Below, piece by piece: positions 7,371 to 16,461 of a stretch of 64,000 bases of DNA. This DNA comes from Streptomyces sp. NBC_00335 (GTDB lineage: Bacteria > Actinomycetota > Actinomycetes > Streptomycetales > Streptomycetaceae). Below the pieces are notes generated by a model. The model ran no database searches, was not told the DNA's origin, and saw only the letters and a program-made list of their open reading frames with translations. Numbering within the stretch: position 1 is the first letter of the stretch; each line of letters starts with the position of its first letter. The stretch covers positions 4,402,001 through 4,466,000 of the forward strand of contig NZ_CP108006.1 in assembly GCF_036127095.1 (NCBI RefSeq), written 5' to 3'. Both the position numbers and the translations under genes were made by a program.

Positions 7371-8942
7371 ATGAGCCAGAGCACCGACCCCGCGTCCCCC
7401 GCCGGCCAGATCGCCGCGGGGTACGCCTTCACCGGCCCCGCGCTCGATCTGGGGGCCCTGCTCTGGGACGGGGCCTGCCTGCCGGAGCACCAGATCCGCA
7501 TCCCGCTGTCGATGCTCAACCGGCACGGACTGGTCGCGGGAGCCACCGGAACGGGCAAGACCAAGACGCTGCAGCTCATCGCCGAGCAGCTGTCGGCCAA
7601 CGGCGTTCCGGTCTTCCTGGCGGACATCAAGGGTGACGTCTCGGGGATCTCCGCGCCCGGTACGGCCAACGAGAAGATCGGGGAACGGGCCAAGGACGTG
7701 GCCCAGGATTGGGAGGCCACCGGATGCCCCGCCGAGTTCTACTCGCTCGGCGGCATCGGCCCCGGAATCCCGCTCCGGTCCACCGTGACGAGCTTCGGCC
7801 CGGTCCTGATGTCCAAGGTGCTCCAGCTCAACCAGACGCAGGAACAGTCGCTGGGGCTGATCTTCCATTACGCCGACACCAAGGGCCTGGAGCTGATCGA
7901 CCTCAAGGACCTGCGGGCGGTCGTCGCGTTCCTGGTCTCGGACAAGGGAAAGCCCGAGCTCAAGGGCATCGGAGGACTCTCCACGGTGACCGCCGGAGTG
8001 ATCCTGCGGGCGCTCACCGCCTTCGAACAGCAGGGGGCCGCGGAATTCTTCGGAGAGCCCGAATTCGACACCAGCGAATTCCTCCGGACGGCGGCGGACG
8101 GGCGCGGGCTGGTCTCCGTACTGGAGCTCCCGGCGGTCCAGGACAAACCGCAGCTCTTCTCCACCTTCCTGATGTGGCTGCTGGCGGACCTGTACACCGA
8201 CCTTCCGGAAGTCGGCGATCTGGAGAAGCCCAAGCTGGTCTTCTTCTTCGACGAGGCGCACCTGCTGTTCAACGGGGCCTCGAAAGCCTTCCTCGAAGCC
8301 ATCACGCAGACGGTCCGGCTGATCCGTTCCAAGGGCGTCGGCGTCTTCTTCGTCACCCAGACCCCGAAGGACGTGCCGGCCGACGTGCTGGCGCAGCTCG
8401 GCAACCGGGTGCAGCACGCGCTGCGCGCCTTCACCCCGGACGACGCGAAGGCGCTGAAGGCGACGGTGAAGACCTTCCCGAACTCCGACTACGACCTGGA
8501 AGAGCTGCTGACCCAGCTGGGGACGGGCGAGGCGGTGATCACGGTGCTCAGCGAGAACGGCGCGCCGACGCCGGTGGCGGCGACCCGGCTGCGGGCCCCC
8601 CAGTCGCTGATGGGGCCGATCGACGCCGGCGCGCTGGACCAGGCGGTGAAGTCCTCGCTGCTCTACTCGCGGTACGCGGAGCCCGTCGACCGGGAATCGG
8701 CGTACGAGAAGATCAGCGCCGAGCAGGCCGCGGCGGAGGCGGAAGCCGAGGCGGCGGCGGCCGCCGCGGAGGCGGAGAAGCAGGCGAAGGCGGCAGCGAA
8801 GGCGGCGCCGAAGCCGGATCCCTCGCTGGCGGAGCAGGTGGTGGGCAGCGGGCTCTTCCGCTCCCTGGCCAGGTCGATCGGTACGCAGCTGGGCCGCGAG
8901 ATCTCCCGGTCCATCTTCGGCACGGCCAGGCGGCGCCGCTGA
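7371..8942 (+). CDS. HerA/YjgR-family ATPase (DUF853)
   Basis: A 523-aa P-loop ATPase of the HerA-FtsK superfamily, YjgR branch. Walker A GATGTGKT is at residues 57-64 and Walker B FFFDEAHLLF near 288-297; VTQTPKDVPADVLAQLGNRVQHALRAF is the conserved region after it. The C-terminal 90 residues contain an Ala/Glu-rich coiled segment. HerA proteins pump or translocate DNA, but the YjgR branch is uncharacterised and here has no nuclease (NurA or SIR2) partner, so an antiphage role is not supported. GGGAG lies about 7 nt before the ATG. Confidence 0.92.
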   Translation: MSQSTDPASPAGQIAAGYAFTGPALDLGALLWDGACLPEHQIRIPLSMLNRHGLVAGATGTGKTKTLQLIAEQLSANGVPVFLADIKGDVSGISAPGTANEKIGERAKDVAQDWEATGCPAEFYSLGGIGPGIPLRSTVTSFGPVLMSKVLQLNQTQEQSLGLIFHYADTKGLELIDLKDLRAVVAFLVSDKGKPELKGIGGLSTVTAGVILRALTAFEQQGAAEFFGEPEFDTSEFLRTAADGRGLVSVLELPAVQDKPQLFSTFLMWLLADLYTDLPEVGDLEKPKLVFFFDEAHLLFNGASKAFLEAITQTVRLIRSKGVGVFFVTQTPKDVPADVLAQLGNRVQHALRAFTPDDAKALKATVKTFPNSDYDLEELLTQLGTGEAVITVLSENGAPTPVAATRLRAPQSLMGPIDAGALDQAVKSSLLYSRYAEPVDRESAYEKISAEQAAAEAEAEAAAAAAEAEKQAKAAAKAAPKPDPSLAEQVVGSGLFRSLARSIGTQLGREISRSIFGTARRRR

Positions 8943-8996
8943 CCCCGCTCGGGGGATCCGTACCTGAGGCCCTGTCCGGCCTGCGAGACTCGGAGC

Positions 8997-9932
8997 ATGC
9001 GGACCGAACTCACCGATACGACCTCCAGCAAGGTCAACCGGGCCCTGCTCGACGCGCGACGGGCCGTCGGGAGCCCCACGATGGGGCTCGTGCTCAACCT
9101 CCTCGTCGCCACGGACGAGGAGAACGCCTACGACGCCGTCCGCGCGGCCTCCGAGGCCTCGCGCGAGCACCCCTGCCGGATCATCGCGGTCATAAAGCGC
9201 ACCGCCCGCGGCTCGCAGAGGCTGCGGCAGAACCGGCTCGACGCCGAGCTGCGGGTGGGCTCCGACGCCGGATCCGGGGAGATCGTGCTGCTCCGGCTGC
9301 ACGGGACGCTCAACGAGCACGCGGGCTCCGTGGTGCTCCCGCTGCTGGTGCCGGACGCGCCCGTGGTGGCCTGGTGGCCCGCCGAGGCACCGGCCGCGCC
9401 GGCCCGGGACCCGCTGGGCGCCCTCGCGCAGCGCCGGATCACGGATGCCGAGGCGGCCGACGACCCGGTCGCCGCGCTCGACGTCCGCGGCGGTGCCTAC
9501 GAGCCCGGGGACACGGATCTGGCCTGGACCCGGCTCACCCCGTGGCGCTCGCTGCTGGCCGCCGCCCTGGACCAGAAGCCGCTCCCGGTGACGGGCGCGG
9601 CCGTGGAGAGCGAGCCCGGCAACGCGAGCTCCGAGCTGCTGGCCCGCTGGCTGGAGGACCGGCTCGGCGTGCCCGTGGAACGGGTGGCGACCGAGGGCCC
9701 GGTCATCACCCGGGTCCGGCTGTCGACCACGGCCGGGGAGATCCGCGTGGACCGCCCGGACGGGGTCCTGGCCACCCTGCTCCTGCCGGGCAGCCCCGAC
9801 CGCAAGGTGGCGCTGAAGATCCGCAGCAGCGCCGAGCTCATCGCGGAGGAACTGCGACGGCTCGACGCCGACGAGATCTACGCTTCGGCGCTGCGCTTCA
9901 GGCGGCCGGCCCAGGCGTCGCTCTCCGCGTAG
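8997..9932 (+). CDS. OpcA-type glucose-6-phosphate dehydrogenase assembly protein paralogue
   Basis: A 311-aa protein clearly of the OpcA family, which activates glucose-6-phosphate dehydrogenase in cyanobacteria and actinobacteria. Family hallmarks are PDAPVVAWWPAEAP, DPLGALAQRRITDAEA, YEPGDTDLAWTRLTPWRSLLAAALD and the C-terminal ELIAEELRRLDADEIYASALR. Normally opcA follows zwf; here there is no zwf, tal or devB nearby, so this is a detached paralogue whose target enzyme is unknown. Its 3' end overlaps the oppositely oriented cupin gene by 55 bp. Confidence 0.92.
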   Translation: MRTELTDTTSSKVNRALLDARRAVGSPTMGLVLNLLVATDEENAYDAVRAASEASREHPCRIIAVIKRTARGSQRLRQNRLDAELRVGSDAGSGEIVLLRLHGTLNEHAGSVVLPLLVPDAPVVAWWPAEAPAAPARDPLGALAQRRITDAEAADDPVAALDVRGGAYEPGDTDLAWTRLTPWRSLLAAALDQKPLPVTGAAVESEPGNASSELLARWLEDRLGVPVERVATEGPVITRVRLSTTAGEIRVDRPDGVLATLLLPGSPDRKVALKIRSSAELIAEELRRLDADEIYASALRFRRPAQASLSA

Positions 9933-10354
9933 TGGTTGTCGTAGACCGGCTGGCTGTCGATGATGTCCTGCACCGTGGCCTCGCCGGCCCGCACCCGGCC
10001 GAGCAGCCGGTAGTAGTCGAAGCGGCCCATGCCGGGGGTGAAGCCGACGAAGACCTCGGCGGTGGAGTCCGCGGCCGGGGCGAAGGCGTGCTTCACACCG
10101 GGGGGCACGGCGAGGAAGTCGCCCTTGGTCAGGGTGTGTATCTCGTCGCCGAGCAGGACGTCGAGCGAGCCGTCCGTGACGTGGAAGAACTCGGTCGCCT
10201 TGGTGTGGAAGTGCACCGGGGCACCCGCCGCGCCGACCTCGAAGGTGGCCGTGTTGCAGGTGAGCTCGGCGGTGTCGGTGAGCAGCGTGATGAGGCTGCC
10301 GGGGCCATCGGAGATGATTTCGGCACTGGCGGCGCGGGTCAGGTTCTCAGTCAT
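9878..10354 (-). CDS. Cupin-domain protein
   Basis: A 158-aa single-domain cupin. Motif 1 reads PVHFHTKATEFFHVTDGSLDVLLG and motif 2 FLAVPPGVKHAFAP, supplying histidines and a glutamate for a metal site; a C-terminal helix (MGRFDYYRLLGRVRAGEATVQDIIDSQPVYDNHY) resembles quercetinase-like or sugar-related cupins. The substrate cannot be told. The ATG at 10354 lies 7 nt after TAAGCT, suggesting a leaderless mRNA. The final 55 bp overlap the opposing OpcA-like gene tail to tail. Confidence 0.87.
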   Translation of the reverse strand: MTENLTRAASAEIISDGPGSLITLLTDTAELTCNTATFEVGAAGAPVHFHTKATEFFHVTDGSLDVLLGDEIHTLTKGDFLAVPPGVKHAFAPAADSTAEVFVGFTPGMGRFDYYRLLGRVRAGEATVQDIIDSQPVYDNHYAESDAWAGRLKRSAEA

Positions 10355-10361
10355 GATCCCG

Positions 10362-10367
10362 AGCTTA
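10362..10367 (-). promoter_or_regulatory. Probable -10 box of the cupin gene
   Basis: TAAGCT on the minus strand, 7 nt before the ATG, the spacing expected for leaderless transcripts. No convincing -35 box was found. Confidence 0.45.
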
Positions 10368-10408
10368 GGGGCAGGGTCTGACAACGGGCGCGACACTCGC
10401 CCGAACTG

Positions 10409-11035
10409 TCAATTCCGTTTACTGGAACCGCTGGTGGCCGCTTTCTCCGCCTTCGCGGCGGCCTTCGCCTCCTGCTTGTGCGCCCGTACCTTGGCCAGTG
10501 ACTCCGGACCGGTGATGTCGGCCGCCGACCGGTAGACGTTCGCCGGCCCGTACCCGCCGGCCGCCTCGCGCCATCCGCGCGGACGCACCCCGAACCGCTT
10601 GCCGAGCAGCGCCAGGAAGATCTGCGCCTTCTGCTCCCCGAAGCCGGGCAGGGCCCGCAGCCGCGCCAGCAGCTCGGCGCCGGTGTCCACGCCGGTCCAC
10701 ACCGCCGCCGCGTCCCCTTCGTAGTGCTCCACCAGGTACGCGCACAGCTGCTGCACCCGCTTCGCCATCGAGCCCGGGTAGCGGTGCACGGCCGGCTTCT
10801 CGGAGAGCAGCGCGGCGAAGGCCTCCGGGTCGAAGGCGGCGATCGCGTGCGCGTCCAGGTCGTCGGAGCCCAGGCGCCGGGCGATCGTGTAGGGGCCCGA
10901 GAACGCCCATTCCATGGGTACCTGCTGGTCCAGCAGCATCCCGACCAGCGCGGCGAGCGGGCTGCGGCCCAGCAGCTCGTCGGCCTCCGGCTGCTGGGCG
11001 AGCCGGATGGTGACGCTCTTGTTCTTGTCGTCCAT
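10409..11035 (-). CDS. HhH-GPD-type base-excision repair protein
   Basis: A 208-aa protein of the actinobacterial HhH-GPD family (DNA glycosylase-like). The helix-hairpin-helix is seen as LRALPGFGEQKAQIFLALLGKRFG near residues 130-155, with the N-terminal block SPLAALVGMLLDQQVPMEWAFSGPY typical of this subgroup. The catalytic aspartate expected about 20 residues after the hairpin is not obvious (the segment reads RPRGWREAAGGYGPANVYRS), so activity may differ from Nth/AlkA enzymes. The C-terminus is a Lys/Ala tail. Divergent from the VOC gene. Confidence 0.88.
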   Translation of the reverse strand: MDDKNKSVTIRLAQQPEADELLGRSPLAALVGMLLDQQVPMEWAFSGPYTIARRLGSDDLDAHAIAAFDPEAFAALLSEKPAVHRYPGSMAKRVQQLCAYLVEHYEGDAAAVWTGVDTGAELLARLRALPGFGEQKAQIFLALLGKRFGVRPRGWREAAGGYGPANVYRSAADITGPESLAKVRAHKQEAKAAAKAEKAATSGSSKRN

Positions 11036-11144
11036 GCACCCAGGGTCCCGCGCGGCGGTGCTCCCCGCGCGATTGTCAGACCCCGCGCCTAGCGTTGAGT
11101 ACCGAGACGGGTCACGTCGTACACGACACGGGAGTCGATCGATC

Positions 11145-11957
11145 ATGACTGAGTTCACGGAAGGCGCGCCCTGCTGGGTGGACGCGATGTTCTCCGACCT
11201 GGAGGGCGCGAAGACCTTCTACGCCGACGTGCTCGGCTGGACCTTCGGGGAGTCCAGCAGTGAGTACGGCAACTACACGCAGGCCTACTCCGACGGCAAG
11301 GCCGTCGCGGCCGTCGTCCCGCCGATGCCGGGGGCGGAGGGCCATTCGCAATGGTGCCTCTACCTCGCCTCGCCCGATGCCGCGGCCACGGCCGCGAAGA
11401 TCAAGGCGGCCGGCGGCGAGCTCCTCATGGAGCCGATGCAGGTCGGCTCCTTCGGCACGATGGCCATCGCGAAGGAGCCGAGCGGCGCCGTCTTCGGCGT
11501 CTGGCAGCCGGGCGACCACAAGGGCTTCGAGAAGATCGGCGAGGCGGGCGCGTACTGCTGGGCCGAGTTCTTCTCGCGCGACGTGGCCAAGCCGGACGCG
11601 TTCCTCCCGCAGGTCTTCCCGTACGGAACCCAGCAGATGGACCTCGGCGACGACCCCGAGACGGCCGGGATGGACTTCAAGGTCTTCAGCCTGGGCGGCC
11701 CGGAGAACCCGGTGCTGGGCCGGATGAACATGGGCACCGACTTCCCGCCGCAGATCCCCTCGTACGTCCAGGTCTACTTCGCCGTCCCGGACTGCGACGA
11801 GGCGGTCGCCAAGACCCAGGCCCACGGCGGCAAGCTGCACTTCGGCCCGATGGACAGCCCCTTCGGCCGCTTCGCGGCGGTGGCGGACCCGCAGGGCGCG
11901 GCGTTCGCCGTGATCGACGTGGCGAAGACGGTCGGAGAGATGCCGAAGTTCTCCTGA
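11145..11957 (+). CDS. VOC-family (glyoxalase/bleomycin-resistance fold) protein
   Basis: A 270-aa protein with two vicinal-oxygen-chelate modules: residues 1-125 (PCWVDAMFSDLEGAKTFYADVLGWTF to GAVFGVWQPGDHKGF) and 135-265 (AYCWAEFFSRDVAK to DPQGAAFAVIDVAKT). This is the common two-module hydroxylase-like VOC type in Streptomyces; the substrate is unknown and several chelating positions are not the usual His/Glu. GGGAG lies about 11 nt before the ATG. It stands alone. Confidence 0.88.
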   Translation: MTEFTEGAPCWVDAMFSDLEGAKTFYADVLGWTFGESSSEYGNYTQAYSDGKAVAAVVPPMPGAEGHSQWCLYLASPDAAATAAKIKAAGGELLMEPMQVGSFGTMAIAKEPSGAVFGVWQPGDHKGFEKIGEAGAYCWAEFFSRDVAKPDAFLPQVFPYGTQQMDLGDDPETAGMDFKVFSLGGPENPVLGRMNMGTDFPPQIPSYVQVYFAVPDCDEAVAKTQAHGGKLHFGPMDSPFGRFAAVADPQGAAFAVIDVAKTVGEMPKFS

Positions 11958-12015
11958 CGGGCGGAGCGAGGCGGGGAGGAGCGGGGGCCCCGTCGCCCCC
12001 GCACCCTCGTGCGCC

Positions 12016-12363
12016 CTACGCGGCGAAGCCGAGGGCGAAGGCGGCGACCACCGGGGCCATGTAGAGCACCGGGAAGGGGGCGTGGGCGTAGGCCCGGGCC
12101 CGGAGCACGGTGAGCACGGCGCCGGTGTAGTAGACGACCAGGCCGATGCCCGCGGCGACGCCGACGGCAGGGACGAAGAGGCCGGCCAGCAGGCCCAGGG
12201 CCCCGGCGGCCTTGGCCGCGCCGAGCGCGGTCCACCAGGCCTGGGGGACCCCGTACTGCTCCATGGCCTCCACGACCCACGGGGCGCGGCGCAGGAGCGA
12301 GTACCCCGAGAAGCCCGACATGGCGGCGGCGAGTACGGCGACGACGGTGGCGGCGATGTCCAT
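12016..12363 (-). CDS. DoxX-like membrane protein
   Basis: A 115-aa integral membrane protein with four hydrophobic helices and the DoxX-family pattern (MEQYGVPQAWWTALGAAKAAGALGLLAGLFVPAVGVAAGIGLVVYYTGAV). DoxX-like proteins are linked to redox or thiol stress in actinobacteria, but this small subgroup is uncharacterised. The spacer to the molbindin gene (12364-12640) has no gene I can support. Confidence 0.85.
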   Translation of the reverse strand: MDIAATVVAVLAAAMSGFSGYSLLRRAPWVVEAMEQYGVPQAWWTALGAAKAAGALGLLAGLFVPAVGVAAGIGLVVYYTGAVLTVLRARAYAHAPFPVLYMAPVVAAFALGFAA

Positions 12364-12640
12364 GAGGGGCTCCTCGGTAGGCGGTGTCGCGTCCGGCGGT
12401 GCGGACGGGATTTTTTCTTCCTCACCGCACTGACCCGCGCCACCGCACGGATGTGACAGGAACCGCGAAGAGAACCCCGAAGATTCTTTTCCCGGCGCAC
12501 CGGCCAGCCGCCCGGGTGGTTCCGGGTGGCGGATGCGAGGGGCTGAACGCAGGCCGCTCCGAGGCCGCCTAACTTCGATCTTGTGCGGTTCTCCCCGGGC
12601 CGTACGAACGGAACTTTCTACATAAGAGGTCGAACCACTC

Positions 12641-13060
12641 ATGAGCCTGAGCATCCGCAACCAGATCGCCGGCACCGTCACCTCCGTCACCTCGGGCGAG
12701 GCCATGACGACGGTCAAGGTCCGCCTGGAAGGTGGCCAGGACATCACCGCCGCGATCACCACCGACGCCGTCAAGGACCTCGGCCTCGCCTCGGGCTCCT
12801 CCGTGAAGGCGCTGGTCAAGGCCACCGAGGTCGCCCTGGCCACCGGCGTTGTCGACGGCATCTCCATCCGCAACCAGATCCCCGGCACCGTCGTGGACAT
12901 CGCCACCGGCGGCGCCATGGCGTCCGTCAAGGTGGACGTGAACGGCGGCGGGCTGACCGCCGCCATCACCAAGGACGCCGTGGAGGCGCTCGGCCTGGCC
13001 GCCGGGTCCTCCGTCGTCGCGCTGATCAAGTCGACCGAGATCTCCCTCGCGACGGCCTGA
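12641..13060 (+). CDS. Double Mop-domain molybdate-binding protein (molbindin)
   Basis: A 139-aa cytoplasmic protein of two tandem Mop/TOBE domains (residues 1-69 and 72-139). Each starts SIRNQI-GTV and ends in a SSV-ALIK/VK-TE motif, the molybdate-oxyanion contacts of ModE-type Mop domains. Molbindins store or buffer molybdate or tungstate. It is the first of several molybdenum-related genes up to 19.5 kb (molybdopterin oxidoreductase, xanthine-dehydrogenase-like enzyme, HTH-Mop regulator). It stands alone with AGAGG about 10 nt before the ATG. Confidence 0.92.
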   Translation: MSLSIRNQIAGTVTSVTSGEAMTTVKVRLEGGQDITAAITTDAVKDLGLASGSSVKALVKATEVALATGVVDGISIRNQIPGTVVDIATGGAMASVKVDVNGGGLTAAITKDAVEALGLAAGSSVVALIKSTEISLATA

Positions 13061-13070
13061 GGCCCCTGCT

Positions 13071-13517
13071 CTACAGCCCCAGGCTCGGCGGAGACAGCGC
13101 GCCGAACCACACGTGCGTGACGGCGCTGACGTAGCGCGCCCCGCACCGGTCCGAAGGGACCACCAGCTGCGCACCCGCCTCGTCGAGGTCCTCACCGTCG
13201 AGGCGGGTCGCCAGCAGTACCGGGCTCGCGCCGAAGTCGGCGTCCAACTCGGCCCAGGACAGCATCGAATGGTGCCCGTCCCCGCCGGTCACGGCGAGCA
13301 GGAACCGCGAACGGTCCTTGCGGCGGCGGACGTCGAAGGCCGGGCCGGCGGCCGAGATGACCTCCCGGAGCAACGGCCCCTCGAACACGTGGTGCTGCGG
13401 ACCGTTCGTCGCGCAGTCGAAGGTGACCGCGGCCCGGTGCTGTGCCCAGTCCCGCAGGTCCGCGACGCTGAGCGTCGCCGGGTGGTCCAGGTCTCCGTGC
13501 AGCATGAGTTTGGCCAT
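13071..13517 (-). CDS. Small molybdopterin-binding-domain oxidoreductase
   Basis: A 148-aa protein covering only the sulfite-oxidase-type molybdopterin domain, as in YedY/MsrP-like families. AVTFDCATNGPQHHVFEGPLL carries the cysteine at the position expected to bind molybdenum; SWAELDADFGASPVLLATRLDGEDL and VPSDRCGARYVSAVTHV follow. It lacks a signal peptide, heme domain and dimerisation domain, so it is shorter than characterised enzymes; substrate unknown. It converges on the molbindin gene with 10 nt between stops. Confidence 0.8.
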   Translation of the reverse strand: MAKLMLHGDLDHPATLSVADLRDWAQHRAAVTFDCATNGPQHHVFEGPLLREVISAAGPAFDVRRRKDRSRFLLAVTGGDGHHSMLSWAELDADFGASPVLLATRLDGEDLDEAGAQLVVPSDRCGARYVSAVTHVWFGALSPPSLGL

Positions 13518-13683
13518 GGGTCACTCATGCCCGGCTGCACGTCTCCGGGAACCTCGTATGCAAGGTTCGGAGCTTGATATGAGCCGCACCTATGCATCTG
13601 ATAGTCGATTCTACCTGGCAGATTCGAGTTCGCCGAGGTGTCAGGCCGCGGCGCCGTGCCGGACCAGCCGTTGACCAGGCGGT

Positions 13684-16461
13684 TCACGTGCGGCCGCCCG
13701 CCTCGTGGATCCTCTGCCAGACCACGTCCCGTGTCACCGGGAGCTCCGTGAAGCGGATTCCCGTCGCGTCGCGCAGCGCGTTGGCGAAGGCCGGGGCCAC
13801 CGGGTTGAAGGGGCTCTCGGACATGGACTTGGCACCGAGCGGGCCGATCGCGTCGGAGGTTTCCATGAAGTGGACTTCCGTACGCGGGACATCGGCGTAC
13901 TGCGGGAGCCGGTAGCGGCGGAAGGCGGCCGTGGTGACCTCGCCGCGCCCGTCCACCCGTACGGTCTCGAAGAGGGTGGCGCCGAGGGCCTGGGCGACGC
14001 CGCCCTCGACCTGGCCGCGGCACTGCATCGGGTTCATGACCTTGCCCGCGTCGGCCGCGTGGACGCTGCGCAGGATCCTCATCTCGCCGGTGTCCGGGTC
14101 GACTGCGATGCGGAACCACTGGGCGTTGAAGGCCACCGAGCGCGGGGAGCCGCCCCAGTGGCCGTCGGCCGCGATCTCCTCCAGCCGGCCCGTGTCGTAC
14201 GCGGCCTCGTACAGCTCCTTGAGGGTGACCAGGCGGCCCGCGCAGTCGAAGGCTTCGGCGGACAGCTTGCACAGGTGCCGGGCCGCGCCGGTGTGGCGGG
14301 CGGCGAAGGTGGTGAGGCGCTCGGCGAGGGAGTCGGCGGCCAGCATGACCGCCTTGCCCGCCACCACCGTGCCGGCCGAGCCGAAGGCGCCGGTGTCGTG
14401 CCGGACCACGTCGGTGTCGGACTGGCGGACGGCGATGCGGTCGACCGTGGTGTTCAGGGCTCCGGCGGTGATCTGCTTGTGGACGGTGGTGGTGCCGTTG
14501 CCGAACTCGGCCGTGCCCACGGCGATGTCGTACGTCCCGTCCCGCAGCAGGCTGATCCGGGCGTCGGCGTAGTGACCGCCGGGAGGTCCGGTCGCGATCA
14601 TCGCGACCGCCGTGCCCTGACCCGTGAGCCAGCCCTCGGGAACGTCCTCGTGGCTGCGGTCCTCGGCGATGGCCTTGCGGACGACGTCCATGCACTGCTT
14701 CATGCCGTACGAGGCGATGAAGAGGTCCTCCTCATGGCCGATCGGGGTCACCATGTGGTCGCCGGGGCCGATGACGTTCTTCTCGCGCAGGACGAGCGGG
14801 TCCATGCCGAGCCGGACGGCGAGCTCGTCCATCACCGATTCGAGGGCGAAGAGCACCTGGCCCAGGCCGTAGCCGCGGAAGGCGCCGGCGGGCACGCCGT
14901 TGGTGTAGACGGAGTAGGCCTCGACCTCCTTGTTCGGGGCCTTGTAGACGGCGAAGGACTCGCCGACGCTGTGGAACATCACCGCCGGGCCGTGGTTCCC
15001 GTAGGCGCCGGTGTTGGAGACGACCCGGATGCGGAGCGCGGTGAGGGTGCCGTCCGCCTTGGCGCCGATCTTGATGGTGATCTTGAAGGGGTGGCGGGTG
15101 GTGGCCCCGTAGAACTGCTCGGCCCGGGTGAATTCGAGTTTCACCGGGCGCCGCAGTTTCAGGGCGGCGAGCACCACGATGTCCTCGGTGAGCATTTCCT
15201 GCTTGCCGCCGAATCCGCCGCCCACGCGGCTCGCGACGACGCGGACCTCGTCCTCGTTCAGGTCGTAGAGGGCGCACAGCGCTCGCCGGGTCAGGAACGG
15301 TGCCTGGGTGGAGGAGCGGACGGTGATGCGTTCGCCCGGTGAGCCGTCCTCCTTGGGCTCGAAGTACGCGACGCTGCCGTGGGTCTCCAGGCTGGCGTGC
15401 TGTACGCGCTGGGTCTGGAAGGTTTCCTCGTAGACGACATCTGCTTCCGCGTAGCCCTTCTCCATGTCGCCGAGGGTGTTGTGGACCTCGCCGCACACGT
15501 TGTTCTCGGCGCGGAAGATGCCCGACTCGGGTCCCTTGGGGTGGATGACCGGGGCGCCCGGGAGCATGGCCTCCTCCGGGTCGATGACGTACGGGAGTTC
15601 CTCGTACGTGACCACCACGCGGCGGCACCCCTCCTCCGCGGCCTGCTCGGAGTCGGCGACGACGGCCGCCACGCGCTGGCCGACGAAGCGGACTACGTCG
15701 TCCAGGACCCGGGTGTCCATCGGGTCCTCGGTCGGGTGCTCGTGACGGGCACTCGAATAGAGCCGGTCAGGGGCGTCGTGGTGGGTGAGGACCGCGTGGA
15801 CGCCCGGGACCCGGAGGGCTTCGCGGGTGTCGATGGAGACGATGCGGGCGTGCGGGTGCGGGGAGCGCAGCAGCTTCATGTGGAGCAGGCCGGGGACGTC
15901 GACGTCGAAGGTGTAGCGGGCGGTGCCGGTGACGACCTGGGGGCCGGCGGGGGCGCCGAGGCTCTTGCCGACGGCCTGCCCCGCCTCCGGGGTTTCGACG
16001 TGCTTCACCCCGCGTACGGCGTCCTCGATGGCGCGGTAGCCCGTGCAGCGGCAGATGTTGCCCTTGAAGGCGCGCGGGAGGTCGTCGAGCTTGCCGTCGT
16101 CGTGGGCGGTGCCCCGCTCGGCCTGGAGGGCGGAGGTGGTCATCAGGAACCCGGCGGTGCAGAAGCCGCACTGGAAGCCCTGGGCGTCGAGGAACTGCTG
16201 CTGCGCGGGATGGAGTTCGCCGCCGGGCGAGCACAGCCCCTCGACGGTGGTGACCGAGCGGCCCTCGGCGCGGACGGCCGGGTAGAGGCAGCTGTGGACC
16301 GGCTGCCCGTCGACGTGGACCGTGCAGGCCCCGCAGTCGCCCTGGTCGCAGCCCTTCTTCACGCCGAACCAGCCGCGCTCGCGGAGGTAGGTGCGCAGGC
16401 ACTGGCCGGAGCGGGGCTTCTCCTCGAAGCGCCGCTTGTTGATCTCGATCTCGTAGCTCAT
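13684..16461 (-). CDS. Xanthine dehydrogenase-type fused [2Fe-2S]/molybdenum subunit
   Basis: A 925-aa fusion of two subunits that are separate in most bacterial xanthine dehydrogenases. Residues 1-165 are the iron-sulfur part: [15 protein letters not shown] for the plant-type cluster and CGFCTAGF...CRCTGYR for the second. From about 195 onward is the molybdopterin part with [31 protein letters not shown] and the catalytic-glutamate region [24 protein letters not shown]. The expected reaction is hydroxylation of hypoxanthine/xanthine or another N-heterocycle. ATG at 16461 overlaps the stop of the FAD subunit (ATGA), so both form an operon transcribed away from the PucR gene. Confidence 0.93.
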   Translation of the reverse strand: MSYEIEINKRRFEEKPRSGQCLRTYLRERGWFGVKKGCDQGDCGACTVHVDGQPVHSCLYPAVRAEGRSVTTVEGLCSPGGELHPAQQQFLDAQGFQCGFCTAGFLMTTSALQAERGTAHDDGKLDDLPRAFKGNICRCTGYRAIEDAVRGVKHVETPEAGQAVGKSLGAPAGPQVVTGTARYTFDVDVPGLLHMKLLRSPHPHARIVSIDTREALRVPGVHAVLTHHDAPDRLYSSARHEHPTEDPMDTRVLDDVVRFVGQRVAAVVADSEQAAEEGCRRVVVTYEELPYVIDPEEAMLPGAPVIHPKGPESGIFRAENNVCGEVHNTLGDMEKGYAEADVVYEETFQTQRVQHASLETHGSVAYFEPKEDGSPGERITVRSSTQAPFLTRRALCALYDLNEDEVRVVASRVGGGFGGKQEMLTEDIVVLAALKLRRPVKLEFTRAEQFYGATTRHPFKITIKIGAKADGTLTALRIRVVSNTGAYGNHGPAVMFHSVGESFAVYKAPNKEVEAYSVYTNGVPAGAFRGYGLGQVLFALESVMDELAVRLGMDPLVLREKNVIGPGDHMVTPIGHEEDLFIASYGMKQCMDVVRKAIAEDRSHEDVPEGWLTGQGTAVAMIATGPPGGHYADARISLLRDGTYDIAVGTAEFGNGTTTVHKQITAGALNTTVDRIAVRQSDTDVVRHDTGAFGSAGTVVAGKAVMLAADSLAERLTTFAARHTGAARHLCKLSAEAFDCAGRLVTLKELYEAAYDTGRLEEIAADGHWGGSPRSVAFNAQWFRIAVDPDTGEMRILRSVHAADAGKVMNPMQCRGQVEGGVAQALGATLFETVRVDGRGEVTTAAFRRYRLPQYADVPRTEVHFMETSDAIGPLGAKSMSESPFNPVAPAFANALRDATGIRFTELPVTRDVVWQRIHEAGGRT

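Noticed and set aside
7371..8942. HerA-like ATPase as part of an antiphage system
   Set aside because: No SIR2, NurA, DUF4297 or other effector is adjacent; neighbours are metabolic genes, and the YjgR branch is widespread.
7709..10381. Long plus-strand frame overlapping the HerA-like and OpcA-like genes
   Set aside because: Arginine/glycine-rich shadow in a second frame of well-supported genes.
12364..12640. Extra gene between DoxX and molbindin
   Set aside because: Frames here lack start signals and recognisable sequence.
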